From Coptis chinensis (Eukaryota; Streptophyta; Magnoliopsida; Ranunculales; Ranunculaceae), in NCBI GenBank assembly GCA_015680905.1, contig CM027377.1, positions 64,067,501 to 64,131,500 on the forward strand: a DNA stretch of 64,000 nucleotides. The letters are read 5' to 3'. Numbering within the stretch: the stretch's first letter is position 1; every line of letters begins with the position of its first letter. The position numbers were made by a program, and so were the translations under genes. The notes under the pieces were generated by a model. That model did no database searches and was not told the DNA's origin. It saw only the letters and a list, made by a program, of their open reading frames with translations. Below are positions 11,426 through 23,269 of the stretch, in pieces.

Positions 11426-13496
11426 ATGAGATTAAGGTCCGGGTCGCACAAAACACACGAGCGTAAATACACAACAACATCAACAATCAAGTCTATCTAG
11501 TATACCACACACTACACCTCTAGCTACTATTCCACACACACCACCGATATAATGGGGAAGAAAAGAGACTCTCTCTCGGACTTCTACAAAGCCTTGGCGA
11601 TAGCCCCAAATCTTGCATCGTTCTAGCAAACCCAGTGAGGGATTTGAGAATCCTCCAAATATTTTAATTTGTTACCCGTTTTTCATGGTTTAGACCATGA
11701 AAAACCTTACCGGCAAACATCGTAGGATTGAACAAGTCCTAACAACATTCCACCATCCTACGGTTGGTTTGAACAAATTAAATTAAGGGTATTCCCTTTC
11801 ACCTAGCCCGATAAAGGCGTCGCCTTGGTTAAGCGCCGCCTAATTCGTGGACTCGTGGGCTAAACTTGTTGTTTGTTTATGGAACATTTTTACCCACCCC
11901 TAAAGACGGATGAGATGCTTTCCAAGATTCATTTCTTTTGACAAAATCCTCATGAATCATTTTACAGAGGCTTGGAATCGTTTCACCGATCCGCTTATAG
12001 AGTGTCCATACCATAACTTAGCAAAAGACACGTTAGTTCGCGTTGCCTTTTTCAAAGGACTTCAACATCACCATAAAGAAGTCCTTGACATAATGAACGG
12101 GGGTAGTTTCTTAAACAAAGGAGCCTCGGAGGCTTATAAAATTTTAGAGGACCAAACTAAAGCGTAATAATGGGGGGGGGTAGTGACGATTACTCTCGGC
12201 TCCGCTAGTTCTTCTTCCACGCTATTAAGGCTACCCGGTATGTTTGAGGTTAAATCAGATCCCGAGCTTAAAACTCTAATTGAATCCCTCACTAAAAGGT
12301 AGATGCCATATCCGTACAACAAAAGCCAATCCCGTTATGAATGTAAATTCAAATCCATGTAGTTTAAATTTGGAGTCCCGAAAGCATCCCGAATCCCATC
12401 GTCTATAGCCTATGAGCGAGGGCTTGTTCCATTAATAGTGAACCTAAGCTTTGAGACAAAATCCCAACTTCGGTTGGAGAAATAACCAAAACGTCACACC
12501 TCAAGGGTACAATCATCAATATGTTAGGCCAACGCAGAGCTTTAACCAAGCTCCACTACGACAAGGGCGTGGTCGGGGGTAATTTTAATAATTATAACAA
12601 CCAAGTGCAACCTCGACAAGGTCAAGCACAAGTTCAAGGTAATTATAATAATTATAATGCTAATAGAGGTATCGTTCGGTAAATAATAACTATCAAAATC
12701 CACCAATAAATAATTCCGCGGAAATAGTTCAAATACACCACCCGTGACCACTACACCCACAATAATCGGATCGTCTTGACACCTTTATACAAGTGAGCCA
12801 AAAACTTTTCCAAACCATGGCTCAATCCAACCAACAGCTTCTACAATCCGTAAATAATTTAACCCAACAGTTGGCTCAAGATAAAGCCCAAACCAAAGGT
12901 GTGTTTCCAAGTAACGCAATACCTAATCCTAAAACAACAAACACAGCCTTTGAGGTAACGAATAATTATAGTAATGAATTTGAAGATGTAGGTGAGATAA
13001 ATGCCATCACCACTCTCCGTTCTGGCAGAGTGGTTGATAACAAAGTAACTATGCCTATAGTTACCCCCACGAAGAGTCCCTACACCGCTATATTACTAGA
13101 TACCGAAATAGAAACTGAAGAGCCTACCACTGTAGAGGTACCAGTTACAACACAACCTAAGAAACAGAAAGCCACGGTTAAACATCCAGGTGATACCATT
13201 GCTAAATATCGACAGAAACCACCGTTTCCACAAAAATTAGCCATGTTAACTAGAGATACAAATTACGAGGAGATCAGGGACGTTTTCAAGAATCTAACTA
13301 TAAACTTTCCCTTCCTCGAAGCTATAAAAAAGCTACCATACCATGCTAAGTTTCTTAAGGAATTGTGTACTACTAGGCGTAAGACAAATATACCAAAAGA
13401 CGCCTTTTTAACAGAACAATTCCCAAACTTATCTGAACATAATGGAATTGTTAAGTACAAAGGACCACGGGTCGCCCTATCAGACAATGCACCTTA
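11426..13496 (+). pseudogene. gag of element A (frameshifted)
   Basis: The ATG at 11,426 begins MRLRSG, matching the gag start of element B at 26,381. Readable retrotransposon-gag blocks follow in different frames: the SDFYKALA region near 11,575, TEAWNRFTDPLIECP near 11,955 and KEVLDIMNGGSF near 12,080. An intact 234-codon C-terminal segment runs 12,793-13,497 and includes NAITTLRSGRVVDNK. The C-terminal half is Gln/Asn-rich and I see no CCHC zinc knuckle. Gag would form the virus-like particle. At least four indels break the frame before 12,793. Confidence 0.75.
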
Positions 13497-14701
13497 GGAG
13501 ATTCCTATACGACCACCGCGTTATTAGACCTGGGGGATAGTGTTAACTTACTCCCATTTTATTTGTATAGACAAATAGGTCTAGACAAGATGCAACCCAC
13601 TAAAATGACGTTGCAATTAGCTGATCGGTCTATTAAGTATCCTAAGGGTGTAGTCGAAAATGTGTTGGTAAAAGTTCAGAGGATTTCTACTATCCGGCTG
13701 ATTTTGTAGTCCTCGATACAGAAGTCGCTAACGACTCTGTCCCGATTATTTTAGGGCATCCTTTCTTGGCAACTGCCAATGCGCTCATTAATTGCCGTGA
13801 TGGTTCAATGTCCATGTCTTTTGGCCATCTTGTTGTTGGAGTCAATGTTTTTAAAACAAGGGACAGCCATTACCCGATTCGTCTATGGATGGAGAGGTTA
13901 GCATGATCGAGAGCTTTGCTCGAGATTATTTCAACAACACGCGTTCCCCGATAGTCATATGCGAAAATTCTTTCCTTTGGAAAGTCGGACTCAACATTTT
14001 CATTCCTACACTAGTCGATACACATATTATTGATGAGGGGCCGGGATAGATAACTTTCTCAAAGATGTAGAGGACTACCATAGTAATGTGGATATGACCA
14101 ATCTTGATGAGGAATTTGATGAGTTTCTTCGGTAGGTGACAATTCACCCTATCAAGAACTAACTTGCACAACATCCACCTCGATTCCCCTCCTTCCACCC
14201 TTTCAAAGGAACCCGAAGTTTGCACTTTCGATCCTGTTGTTTTCTTAAGTGCTCTATAATTTTTTAAATCCTCCTAGCAAACAGATACTTCAGAAGGATA
14301 AACTTTGTGACACCTTCATTTTCAGAATTGAGACAGTCCCTACACACACAATGAATGAGTTCGGTGCTAAACCAACAACCTCATTGTGTACAGGCTGCCT
14401 TTCTAAAACTTATCCATATCCACCATATCCTTCACAACCATTCACTTTTCCACACTTATTTACTAGTACACCCACTCATTCAAAAATGAAAAAGAAGGTG
14501 CATGATAGGTTACACAATAGGGTTATCCGACTTCGTTTGGATTCCACTAGGCTGTGTCGTAGGAAATCTTGGTGTTTCATTGTGTTTGGATATGTTTCCT
14601 CTGATATTTATTTATGGAATGATCCACAACTATTTCGGTTGTTGATATATGATCAACTGCATGTTCATACATATGTTTTAGATAAAGTCTTGAGTATCTG
14701 A
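13497..14701 (+). pseudogene. Aspartic protease and C-terminal linker of element A
   Basis: Directly after gag, a retropepsin-like domain reads ALLDLGDSVNLLPF with the catalytic Asp codon at 13,527-13,529, followed by the family's KMTLQLADRS region and a second conserved block, IILGHPFLATANA. It would cleave Gag. Frameshifts occur near 13,680 and 13,860. A less conserved acidic, then Pro/Tyr-rich extension continues to a stop near 14,700. No reverse transcriptase follows where Ty3 pol would normally continue. Confidence 0.75.
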
Positions 14702-15773
14702 CTATAAACGACTCAAATTTCTGTGTTGGTGCATTTCCTTTCATTCCAATATATTGGTGAGTGCACCATTAAGGTAACCGGACCCTCCCTATGGAGTGTG
14801 TGGCTGTAAGTACCGGATCCTAAGTCCACGGTTCACATAGTTCACGTTTTCCACTCTTGCATGTTTTCTCGGATTTTTGAGTCATGTTTCTCTATGGTGT
14901 GAATTATGTCTTTATTGCTTATTGTTTTTCCTTCTAAAACTAAAATAAAAAAAAAAAAAAAAAAAAAATAAAATAAACATAGTAATCTATGAAGTCTCGG
15001 GAATCTGACTTTAAAAGACCCACTGCTAAAAACAAATTTTCTAAGCTTCGTTGTAAAAAATTTGTTTGGGGGTGGGGTGTTGTGTTTCTGTACTAAAATG
15101 TTTTATGTCCCATTAGAGTTGCTTAGGCCGTTTTATTGTATTACGATTCGGATTGACATGATCTATTCATTTAGATTTCATTCGCTCGCGACAACTTACG
15201 CCATGCACGCACTTCGAGGCGTTTTCCACTATCTCGTATGTCATCCGAAGTCGGAATAGAGTGTTTTATGGATCATTGGATAGGAAATTCTCTCCTGATC
15301 ATTTCCATATATCATTCGCAAAAATCGGACCGGTAACGAAGCGGGAATTTTGATTTGAAATTCGCGAAAAAAAAAAAAAAAATCGAAAAATCGAAAATTT
15401 CGATTTTGGGCTTGGGCCCAACTCGCGCCCACCCGCGCCCATGGAGAGCGCGCTCGCGCTCTTACCTTCTCACGAACAGTTCATCGCGTTCTTCATCTTC
15501 CACCGCCATTGCCAAAGCTCCAAAACCTAAAAAAGAAAAAAATTAAAAAGAAATACCATAAACCCACGCCCAAAATCATATCCCAACCCATTTTTGTTTG
15601 CAAACACCAATCAAAACAAACTCCACCAATTTAAAACTCGAAAAACCACCGAAAAATCAAACCAATTGGTGCTGCCGCCACCACTCCACCACCTCCACTG
15701 TTCTTCAAGTCGGTCAAGTAAAACCACCACCACCACATCTTATTTAAACCCCAATTCTTATTCCAAACACTAG
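14702..15773 (+). other. Non-coding spacer of element A with poly(A) and internal G-tract
   Basis: It holds a block also present near 62,455-62,550 (GAGTGCACCATT, then GGAGTGTGT), a run of 22 A (14,947-14,968) and a polypurine-like TTTGTTTGGGGGTGGGG (15,061-15,077). A TATA-like CTTATTTAAACCCC lies near 15,738, about 35 bp before ORF X. B keeps the block, the G-tract and the TATA-like motif, but has (TA)n in place of the poly(A). Confidence 0.6.
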
Positions 15774-16915
15774 ATGGCTCAACGCCGAATTATACCGGAG
15801 CAAATTTTCACTGCAGACCATTTCGCGCCGTTTTACGGTGACGAAATGGCTAGTAGAGACTGGAGTAGTCTGTGGTACTCGACCGAGGACTTCTACCACG
15901 AAGACTTGGTCAGACGGTTCTATAACACCAGGGAGTTGGAGGGGAGTAAGATTTTTGTGTTGGTGAGGAAGAAGAGGAGGAGTTGACTCACGGAATTTGT
16001 TGGTGAGATTCTAGGCATTCCGCCTAGAATCAATCTGATGCCGTTTACAGGATCCCGGTTTGACGGGGTTGAGCCGTTGATGGGCGCATCGTCATCAATG
16101 GAGCTACAATCCAAACTCCCATTTGTGCGCGCCAGCATCTCGAGGACCAACTAACGGGCTACTGACCCGATGGATTGGTCGGAATGTCCTAGGCAAGGAC
16201 AAGGTCGGTGACATCGGTCCGACTGCCTCCATCGCCCTATGGATACTCCAGGAGCGGAAGCACGATTTCAGTATCCCGGAGTTTTTTAATTGAACATGAT
16301 CGAGGGAGGTTCGGACGGTCGTTGGCACCTCTTCCCCGTGCTTATCACTAAGATCATGTTGAAGATGAAGGCAACTCCGCCTCGGAGAGGATTTACATTA
16401 CCCCGCGCGGGAACCCGCGATCTATAGGGAGTGTGTCCAACAAGTCCGGAAATTGCCCGAGGATAGGGAACAGCCGAGGAGGAGGAGAGAGGGTAGATGA
16501 GGATGAGTCGGAGGAGGATGAGGAGGATGGCACTGCTTTGATAACGGATGCCTTCCGGAGGTGTTGGTCCGATCTTTGGCGCGCATGGCTATGCTTCATA
16601 GGGGCATGCGTTCACTCAACACTCTCTGTGCAGACCTCGGACTCGACAGGCGACCATTCATCACAACTTCGAGATCCGCACCCGCAGGGAGGATGAGAGA
16701 TGGGGGCGAGGGAGATAGAAAGCCCAGCCACTTTCAGAGTAGATGCTAGCACGCTTCCCACCTCATACGACTCGCCTCCGAGGACACGGCTACTAGGCAT
16801 GAGCGTCGGTCGACGGGCGACGATCGCTGGCCGGACCTTCCGGAGCCGGGAGCCACCACTGAAGTTCAGGCCCCTCCGCCACCAAATGGCAGGTGTTCGA
16901 GAGGATGAGGAGTGA
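15774..16915 (+). pseudogene. ORF X of element A (plant transposon protein, unknown role)
   Basis: The ATG at 15,774 starts MAQRRIIPEQIF, and homologous frames continue to a TGA at 16,913-16,915. Readable blocks are FAPFYGDEMASRDWSS, YHEDLVRRFYNTRE, VGEILGIPPRIN (shifted frame, near 16,000) and an acidic run (DEDESEEDEEDG, about 16,497-16,530). A conserved MAMLHRGMRSLN block near 16,585 follows. At least two frameshifts occur. Element B has the same ORF in the same place, with the same TATA-like motif about 35 bp upstream of the ATG. This is the general type of 'putative plant transposon protein' ORF found in plant Ty3 elements. I cannot assign a biochemical activity. Confidence 0.65.
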
Positions 16916-17753
16916 TAGTCCTGTTATTTTTTGTTTTATAAGTTGTTGTTTTATTTACTTTTGTTGTCTTTATTGTAATGTAACTTTTATTTCAAGAATG
17001 TGAATCTTGTAGTGATACTCGAATGACATTTTAATATAAGGGTTTATTTTCACTTTGAGTGCTTGTGTCATATTGACCACACCTTCCAAACTTGTTTGGG
17101 GGTGGTTTGATTATTTCAAAAAGTGTATTTTTTATAAAAACCCTAGTGTTAGAATTTCTATCGCGGAGTAAAGGTGAAAATATGGCCAGATATAGGCATA
17201 TCTATGATTGAGAATCATTGTAGGATGAAATCTAGATTAAATAGGTACATTCAGTCATAATATCCAAATAAGAGATATATTGGGTTTGAATTAGAATCCG
17301 GATATGAGTTGTTTCCGTTTTGAAGTTTGGAAATTTTAGGATTTCGGAAACCGCCGAAATTAGTTTTGGCAACTTTCCGATCCATTCTAGCAACTTTAAG
17401 CCTATATAAACTTGATACAATCTATCCTCACAACTCACACTACACCTAAACTCCATCACTCACCCTTCAAACCCGCGATTCCCCGCTTCGACTTCATTTT
17501 CGAATTCTCGCAACTCGGGCCAGCGCCTAGTTGAGTTGGCTGGCCTTCAGCTACACTTCTTCAGCCGAAAAATTTACTCGAAGGCGCCAGCAAGTCAAAA
17601 AGCGACCAGCTAAGTTATGGAATTCCAAAATACAAAGAAGCGCCAGCATACTAAGTTGCCGCCGGCCCGCTTTACCTAGACCAGAAATTTTCCAGGTTTT
17701 ACGCAGCAGTAGTATCCGCATCATTCGCAGCTATTCCAAAGCGTAATTTTGAG
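16916..17753 (+). other. Spacer of element A with internal polypurine copy and TATA-like box
   Basis: TTGTTTGGGGGTGGTTTGAT at 17,092-17,111 nearly copies the true 3' polypurine tract/LTR junction at 20,533-20,549. CCTATATAAACTT near 17,400 is conserved in B and lies about 350 bp before ORF Y. The sequence between the TATA-like box and the ATG could be a leader for ORF Y. Confidence 0.55.
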
Positions 17754-18682
17754 ATGACATCTCCAATATTGATACCGGAACAGTCTTTCGAAGATTTGTT
17801 CCAAAGCAATACTTACGGTGCTTGGTTTCGCGAGGTGATCACATATGTTGTCTGGGAACCTCTTATGGTAAGACCGGCTGAACTTTATTCTCCAGACTTG
17901 CATCTTATTTTTATAATAACTGCATTTTCTTTGAGAGACCGGACGGAGAACAAGTGTTCTCCATCAACATTGACGATGAACCAATGGAGATTACCAGGTT
18001 CTTGCTAGCATTTGTTCTTGGACTTGCTATGCCCGTGAGAGACAAGACCCATGGTGCTATTGGGTCGATAATATGCATGTCTATACTTATGAGTCTTTTG
18101 CACGAGGCTTATGGGGCAGGCATTTTCAGATTGAGGACCAAGGGGACTATAACGCGTTGCCCTTGGTAGCCCGGTCCATGAACATAGGAACTGTTATGTT
18201 TTGGATTATGCTAAACATTTTAGGGGAATGGCGTTTTTCTTTCGTGAATGACGCCACTTGCGGCGTTTTCCTTGCTTTAGCCAATGGGCCCGATTCTATG
18301 ACCTTCCCGAACTTTGATGTCTAGTTTAGCACGAGCCTATACCATGAGGCATAAGTACCTTCTTATGCCTGTTTTAATTTCACGTATTATGCTATGTTTC
18401 TTTCCCCGCTTTTTTGTACACGTTTCACGGATTGGATTAAGGTAGACACGGTCGCGACCCACCAATAGTATTATTCGATCTTTCCGTGCAATGACTTGGC
18501 ATGGGTGGTGGATACAACCTCACCAGGTTGCACCCTACACCCCATCAGACCAAGTGGCACTTAATAGGTTAGCAACCATAGATGATAAATGGCGTGAAGC
18601 CGGCAAATTATCATAGCATGGCAGACGCTGGAAGGAACCTCACTTCTTTATAGAAGTAGAGGATGACGAAGATGACGAATAA
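17754..18682 (+). pseudogene. ORF Y of element A (unknown retroelement protein)
   Basis: It starts MTSPILIPEQSFEDLF and is homologous throughout to ORF Y of B (7615-6686), ending at a TAA at 18,680-18,682 after an acidic tail (EVEDDEDDE). Small indels near 17,895 and 18,030 shift the frame. A retains the Trp codon that is a stop in B, in GEWRFSFVND. I see no recognised catalytic motif. Hydrophobic stretches (LLAFVLGLAMP, MFWIMLNILG) could be membrane-associated or core helices. Equal length and order in two independent copies suggest the ORF was maintained while the family was active. Confidence 0.6.
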
Positions 18683-19736
18683 CAACGGGAGTGGAGGTAA
18701 GTTTTAGTTGAGTTAGTGTCTGCTTATGTCCCAAGCAATTTAATTCTGTTAACCCCATAATGGGTGGAACTCTTATAGTGTTGCGTCAGTTTTTATTTCC
18801 TATATTAGTAACGCTCTAACATTGTTTTGCGGATGTTTTCTGAATTTCCAGCGTTTCAATGGTATTTTTCCTACCCTCTTTATTTAAACGCTTTGAGGAC
18901 AAAGCATGCTTTTTGTTTGGGGGCATAGAAACACGTGTAATTAAGACATCTGTTAGGGATATAGATATGTATAATATGCACTTGTTTTCTAGTTAAAATT
19001 TCAAAAAATTCAAAAATATAAATAAAAAGTATGCTATACACTTAGGAATATTGGTATTGTTTTCTTTTCTCCATGCTCTTAACAATCTAGAAGTCTCAAT
19101 GAAATATTTGCATCAGAATAATTGTTAGAAACTTAGGTTAATATGTAGGTAATAATCTTTGCATCTATCTATAAATTTATTACATGAGTATCTATGATTG
19201 TTAGCGATGAAGTTTCTGAAATCTAGGCTAGAGTACTTATTCTACAAATCCTGTGAGAATATAGCCTAAAGCCTTATATGAGCCAAAACATTTGAGAAAT
19301 GACACAAGGGAGAAGTAAAATCCGGATAGAGAAATCACACGCCCACTTGCTTGATCACTAAACCATAACCTAAGTGAGAATTTAGGCCGCTCTTTGGATC
19401 GATATAGCCGTAAATTCAAACCTATGAATTATTTTCCGCTAGTCACCACTCGAGCCTTTTCTTTAGCCTTCCATACACCACAATTCCTTTACCCCAAAAC
19501 AAAAACAAAAAAAAAAAAAAAAAAAAAAAAAAGAATAAATCAACCTACCCAATTTAGAATAAGTCCGAGAATAGAATGAGTGAATAAAGAAGAAGAAGAA
19601 AACCGTGTAAAAAAAAATTGTTACTTGCTTCAGAAAATAAAGAAAAGAAGTTTCCATCCAAAGAAAAGAAAAATAGAAATAAAATAAAACTCCAAAAAAA
19701 ATAGAAGAAAAAAGGAGTCAAAAAGCCAAGGAAAAG

Positions 19737-19780
<44 letters not shown>

Positions 19781-20325
19781 AAGGATGGAAACAAAGTGTA
19801 GAAGCAAAAGAAAATAACAAGTTTTTCTCGGTTACATAATACTGAAGACTCTATTATCTCAGACTTGTCCTTTTGAATATCCATTTCCTTCCTTCTTAAA
19901 CCACCTCCTAATCCCCAGAGTAACACCTAATAAAGACCTCTAGGTCAATTAGGAATAGGTTAGTGTGATAGTAAAGTGGCGATGATGTGTTTGATCGACC
20001 CGGCTTCCTTGTTGTCATTGAGATTGTAAGGTAAAGTGTGCCCACTCTGCATACATCGGAGTAACGAAAACTTGAGTGCAAAAATCAGAGTGTTGTTTCT
20101 TGACTATTATTGTGAGAACCTATTTAAGGACGCTTATTCCGAAGTTCTCGAAACAAACCCGCTAAACATTTGATAGTACTACTCATTGTATATATGTTTA
20201 TTGTAGATGATTGATTATTATGCATATATTAACTTAGGGTTTTGATTTGGTTATTCTTATGTAATTGCTAGAGAGATGTATAGATAGTTGAGCATGAATA
20301 AGGAAACAATAGTTTTATTTTCTTA
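18683..20325 (+). other. Non-coding 3' region of element A
   Basis: No ORF is supported. Features are an AGGA-loop stem (GCTTTG/CAAAGC, near 18,889) followed by a third polypurine-like tract TTTTGTTTGGGGGC (18,911-18,924), and A-runs at 19,507-19,532 and 19,737-19,777. B has the equivalent region with shorter T-runs on the plus strand. Confidence 0.55.
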
Positions 20326-20545
20326 GTCGTTGTAGTATAGATGAAGTTTGTGAGTACCTTCATGGAAAACTCTCACGAGGCTATAACTCGTCCACTAGGG
20401 AATTCCTAGTGGTTTAAGGCCTTGTTGCATATGGTCAATGCAATCGCACTCAGTAAACGAGAGTAGTTAGAACTCCATTTTTGGTCACTTATTCTAATTT
20501 CTCATATTTGCTTGAGGACAAGCAAAAATGCCGTTTGGGGTGGTT
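20326..20545 (+). promoter_or_regulatory. tRNA-Asp-like 15-mer, hairpins and polypurine tract of element A
   Basis: In order: GTCGTTGTAGTATAG (20,326-20,340) matches the 5' end of plant tRNA-Asp. CCACTAGG-5 nt-CCTAGTGG (20,392-20,412) and TTTGCTTG-AGGA-CAAGCAAA (20,507-20,526) are perfect 8-bp stems. GTTTGGGGTGGTT (20,533-20,545) is the polypurine tract next to the LTR. All are conserved in B. Confidence 0.6.
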
Positions 20546-21934
20546 TGATAAGAGCCCAAAACTGTAGTTTTAACCCCTTAATAATCATCTTGTTAGACCA
20601 ATTATGTGAATAATAAGTAAGAGTTAACATCGATTACGCGTTTTTATGCATTTCGGGCTTCAAAGTCCATTATGTGCGAAATGTACCACTTTAGCGAGAT
20701 CTGAGAGCAAAAGTCGATTAGAACTTCCGAAAGCCGTATCTTTGGACTTAGACCTCGGAATTGGGCATACCTTATGTCAAAACGACCGGCTCGGAAAGAG
20801 CTTTGTAATGGTCCAAGCCTTGACCCAATCAGAGGAGCAGAAGTGGACGAACAGTCTGTGGAAGTCAACTGCAGCTGAAGAAGCCTTTTTGGACTGAAAG
20901 AATTGGGTTTTGGGCCTGATTCTCTGGCCCAAACCCTGGCTCCAAGCCCATGCACGAATTTTGGATCTTAATGTATAAGAACAAAAGCTTAAGTCTTTGT
21001 TAATGGTAGATTAATTAGTAGAGAATTAGGGTTCATAGCTTAGAATAGAAAGTAGCCATTAAAATAGCTTCTAGATCTAGATTTAATTGTTTTCTTTAAT
21101 TAGTTTCAAATCCCTTATTAGATTAAACCTTTGAATCTTGTTCTTCATTTGATTAGATCGATAAAGTAGTATTCTTTATCCATTTCGATTTTGTCAATTC
21201 CAATTCTAGATCTAATTTCAATTCATGTCCTTAGTTCAATTTAGTCATTAAATTAGATTTCATTATTGTTTAATTAAATAAATTTCAATGTTTTATATTA
21301 TGTTTAGTTTTAATATAAATGGAAATGATTGCGGAATGATTCAAGGCTAAACCTCCATTAGAGGGGGTTGTGAAGCCTTGATGAAAGCTTGATTCGATTA
21401 TTATCGTAGAGTAAATTAAGTATTTTCTATTCCACTCTAGAAATGATTAGTTCACCATGAGAATGGGTTTAATTGTTCACATGCTAGTTATGAATTGGTA
21501 GAAATGCCATGTATAATTAGGGATTAGGAATAACCAATTGTCCTGCAAAGCAGTTCAATTCGGATTACGACGATTCGTCGTTAGTGGATTAAGTTGAGTT
21601 ATGGTGGAATCAATCCCCCTCTAACTCCTTATCATAGAATCAACGTAGCATTCCCTTAGTATTCTGATAACCGACTAGTTGCATCTTGTGGGTAGTTGCA
21701 TCGTAGTATAATTCCCTTCGTAAAACTCTCATAGACTTAAAAACGACTAGTTAGATTAGAAAACATCCATGCTAGAGCACTAGGAGTGGAACGAATCTAT
21801 CTACTCCCCTATATCTCATAGAATTGAGAGTAGAATAATCTTTGATAAACCACTTATTAGAAAAGTTATAGTTTACTTACGTTGTGAATTCATAGTTCAT
21901 TTCGTAGGTAGGCTAATCATTTTAACATTTATCA
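20546..21934 (+). repeat. 3' LTR of element A
   Basis: It runs from TGATAAGAGCCC to ATTTATCA, 1389 bp, with the expected TG...CA ends, and is followed by TSD GTCTC at 21,935-21,939. Confidence 0.92.
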
Positions 21935-21939
21935 GTCTC

Positions 21940-22024
21940 TACTAATCATTTCGTCACCATAAAATGGCGCGAAGTGGTCGCCAGTAAATGCTTGCTCTGG
22001 CAAAATTCGACGTTGTTGAGCCAT
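21940..22024 (-). pseudogene. ORF X of element B, 5' end
   Basis: The minus-strand ATG at 22,024-22,022 begins MAQQRRILPEQAF and runs 28 codons to the GTCTC target site. The gene then resumes at 9507 after the nested element A. It is homologous to the start of ORF X at 15,774. The insertion destroyed this ORF. Confidence 0.75.
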
Positions 22025-22811
22025 TGGAGTGTTTGGAATGTAGAGGGGGTTTAAATGGGATGTGGGGTTGGAATTTAAGTCAACCAAATGAAACAAATAG
22101 TGGTGGTGGGCGCTGTGGTGGTGGCATGACTTTGAATTTTGTAATTTTCGGTAGTTTTTGGTGATGTAAGTTGGTGGATTTGGTGGTGGTTTGGTTTTAG
22201 AGAAGATTTGAACTTGATTTGAATGTGGGCGTGGGTTTAATTAGGTTTCTTTTTTTAATTTTTGGTTTTAGGTTTCGAATTTTTGGTTATTGTTTGATAA
22301 TGGCAATTTGAGAATATGAAGGACAACTGTTGGTGTGGAGCAAGGGCGCGGTTGCGCGGCAGGTGCGCGCGAGTTGGGCCCAAGCCCAATTCGAAATTTT
22401 CTAATTTCCCGATTTTTCGCGCCACTTCAAACTAATATTGCCGCTTCGTTACCGGTCCGATTTTTGTGAATGAGATATGGAAATGATTAGGAGAGAATTT
22501 CCAATCCAATGATCCATAAAACACTCTATTCCGACCATGGATGACATATAAGATAGTGGATAACACCTCGAAGTGCGTGCATGACATACGTTATGCGAAC
22601 GAATGAACTATAAATTCATAGAATATGTCAACCCGAATCGAAATACAATTCAACGGCCTAAGCAACTCTAATGGGACATAAAACATTCTAGGACGGAAAC
22701 ACGAACACCTCACCCCCAAACAAATTTTTTACAACAGAGCTTAGAAATTTTGTTTTTTAAGTGGGTCTTTTAAAGTCAGATTCCCGAGACTTCCTAAATT
22801 ACTATATTTAT

Positions 22812-22871
<60 letters not shown>

Positions 22872-23269
22872 AAAAACAATAAGCAAGAAAGACATAATTC
22901 ACCCCATAGAAAAACATGACTCAAAAATCCTAGAAAACATGCAAGAGTGGAAAACGTGAATTATATTAAACGTGGACTTAGGATCCAGTACTTACAGCCA
23001 CACACTCCATAGGGAGGGCCCGGTTACCTTAATGGTGCACTCACCAATATATGAAAATGAAAGGAAATGCACCAAACACAAAAATTGAGTCGTTTATAGT
23101 CAAATACTCGAGCCTTTATCTAAACATATGTATGAACATGCAGTTTATCATATATCAACAACCGAAATAGTTGTGGATCATTCCATAAATAAATATCACA
23201 GAAAACATATCCGAACACAATCAAGCACCAAGATTTCCTATGATGCAACCTAGTGAAATGACAGCAAAG
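22025..23269 (-). other. Spacer of element B with (TA)n microsatellite and internal G-tract
   Basis: This is equivalent to 14,700-15,773 of A. About 50 bp of TA repeats (22,817-22,868) occupy the place of A's poly(A). A minus-strand TTTGTTTGGGGGTG tract is at 22,711-22,725. A TATA-like minus-strand CATTTAAACCCC lies near 22,050, just upstream of the ORF X start. Confidence 0.55.

Larger units (their letters stand above)
9508..21934 (+). mobile_element. Ty3-like non-autonomous LTR retrotransposon A
   Basis: A 12.4-kb element nested in B in the opposite orientation. LTRs are at 9508-10,891 and 20,546-21,934 with TSD GTCTC. The order is primer site, gag (11,426 on), aspartic protease (13,500-13,880), a linker to about 14,700, ORF X (15,774-16,915), ORF Y (17,754-18,682), a 1.9-kb non-coding tail, polypurine tract and LTR. 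No reverse transcriptase, RNase H or integrase is present. Gag is badly frameshifted, so this copy could not supply its own proteins. Its LTRs are close to identical over the central part, so it moved recently, presumably with enzymes from a relative. Confidence 0.9.

Noticed and set aside
14249..18682. Hidden reverse transcriptase or integrase in elements A and B
   Set aside because: I looked for a YVDD/FMDD block, the HHCC integrase finger and a DD35E pattern in the frames shown, and found none in either copy. A profile search would be the decisive test.
19463..19926. Minus-strand Phe-rich frames and a LINE-like poly(A) tail
   Set aside because: The frames translate poly(T). The A-runs lie inside element A between ORF Y and its 3' LTR, with no LINE domains or TSD around them.
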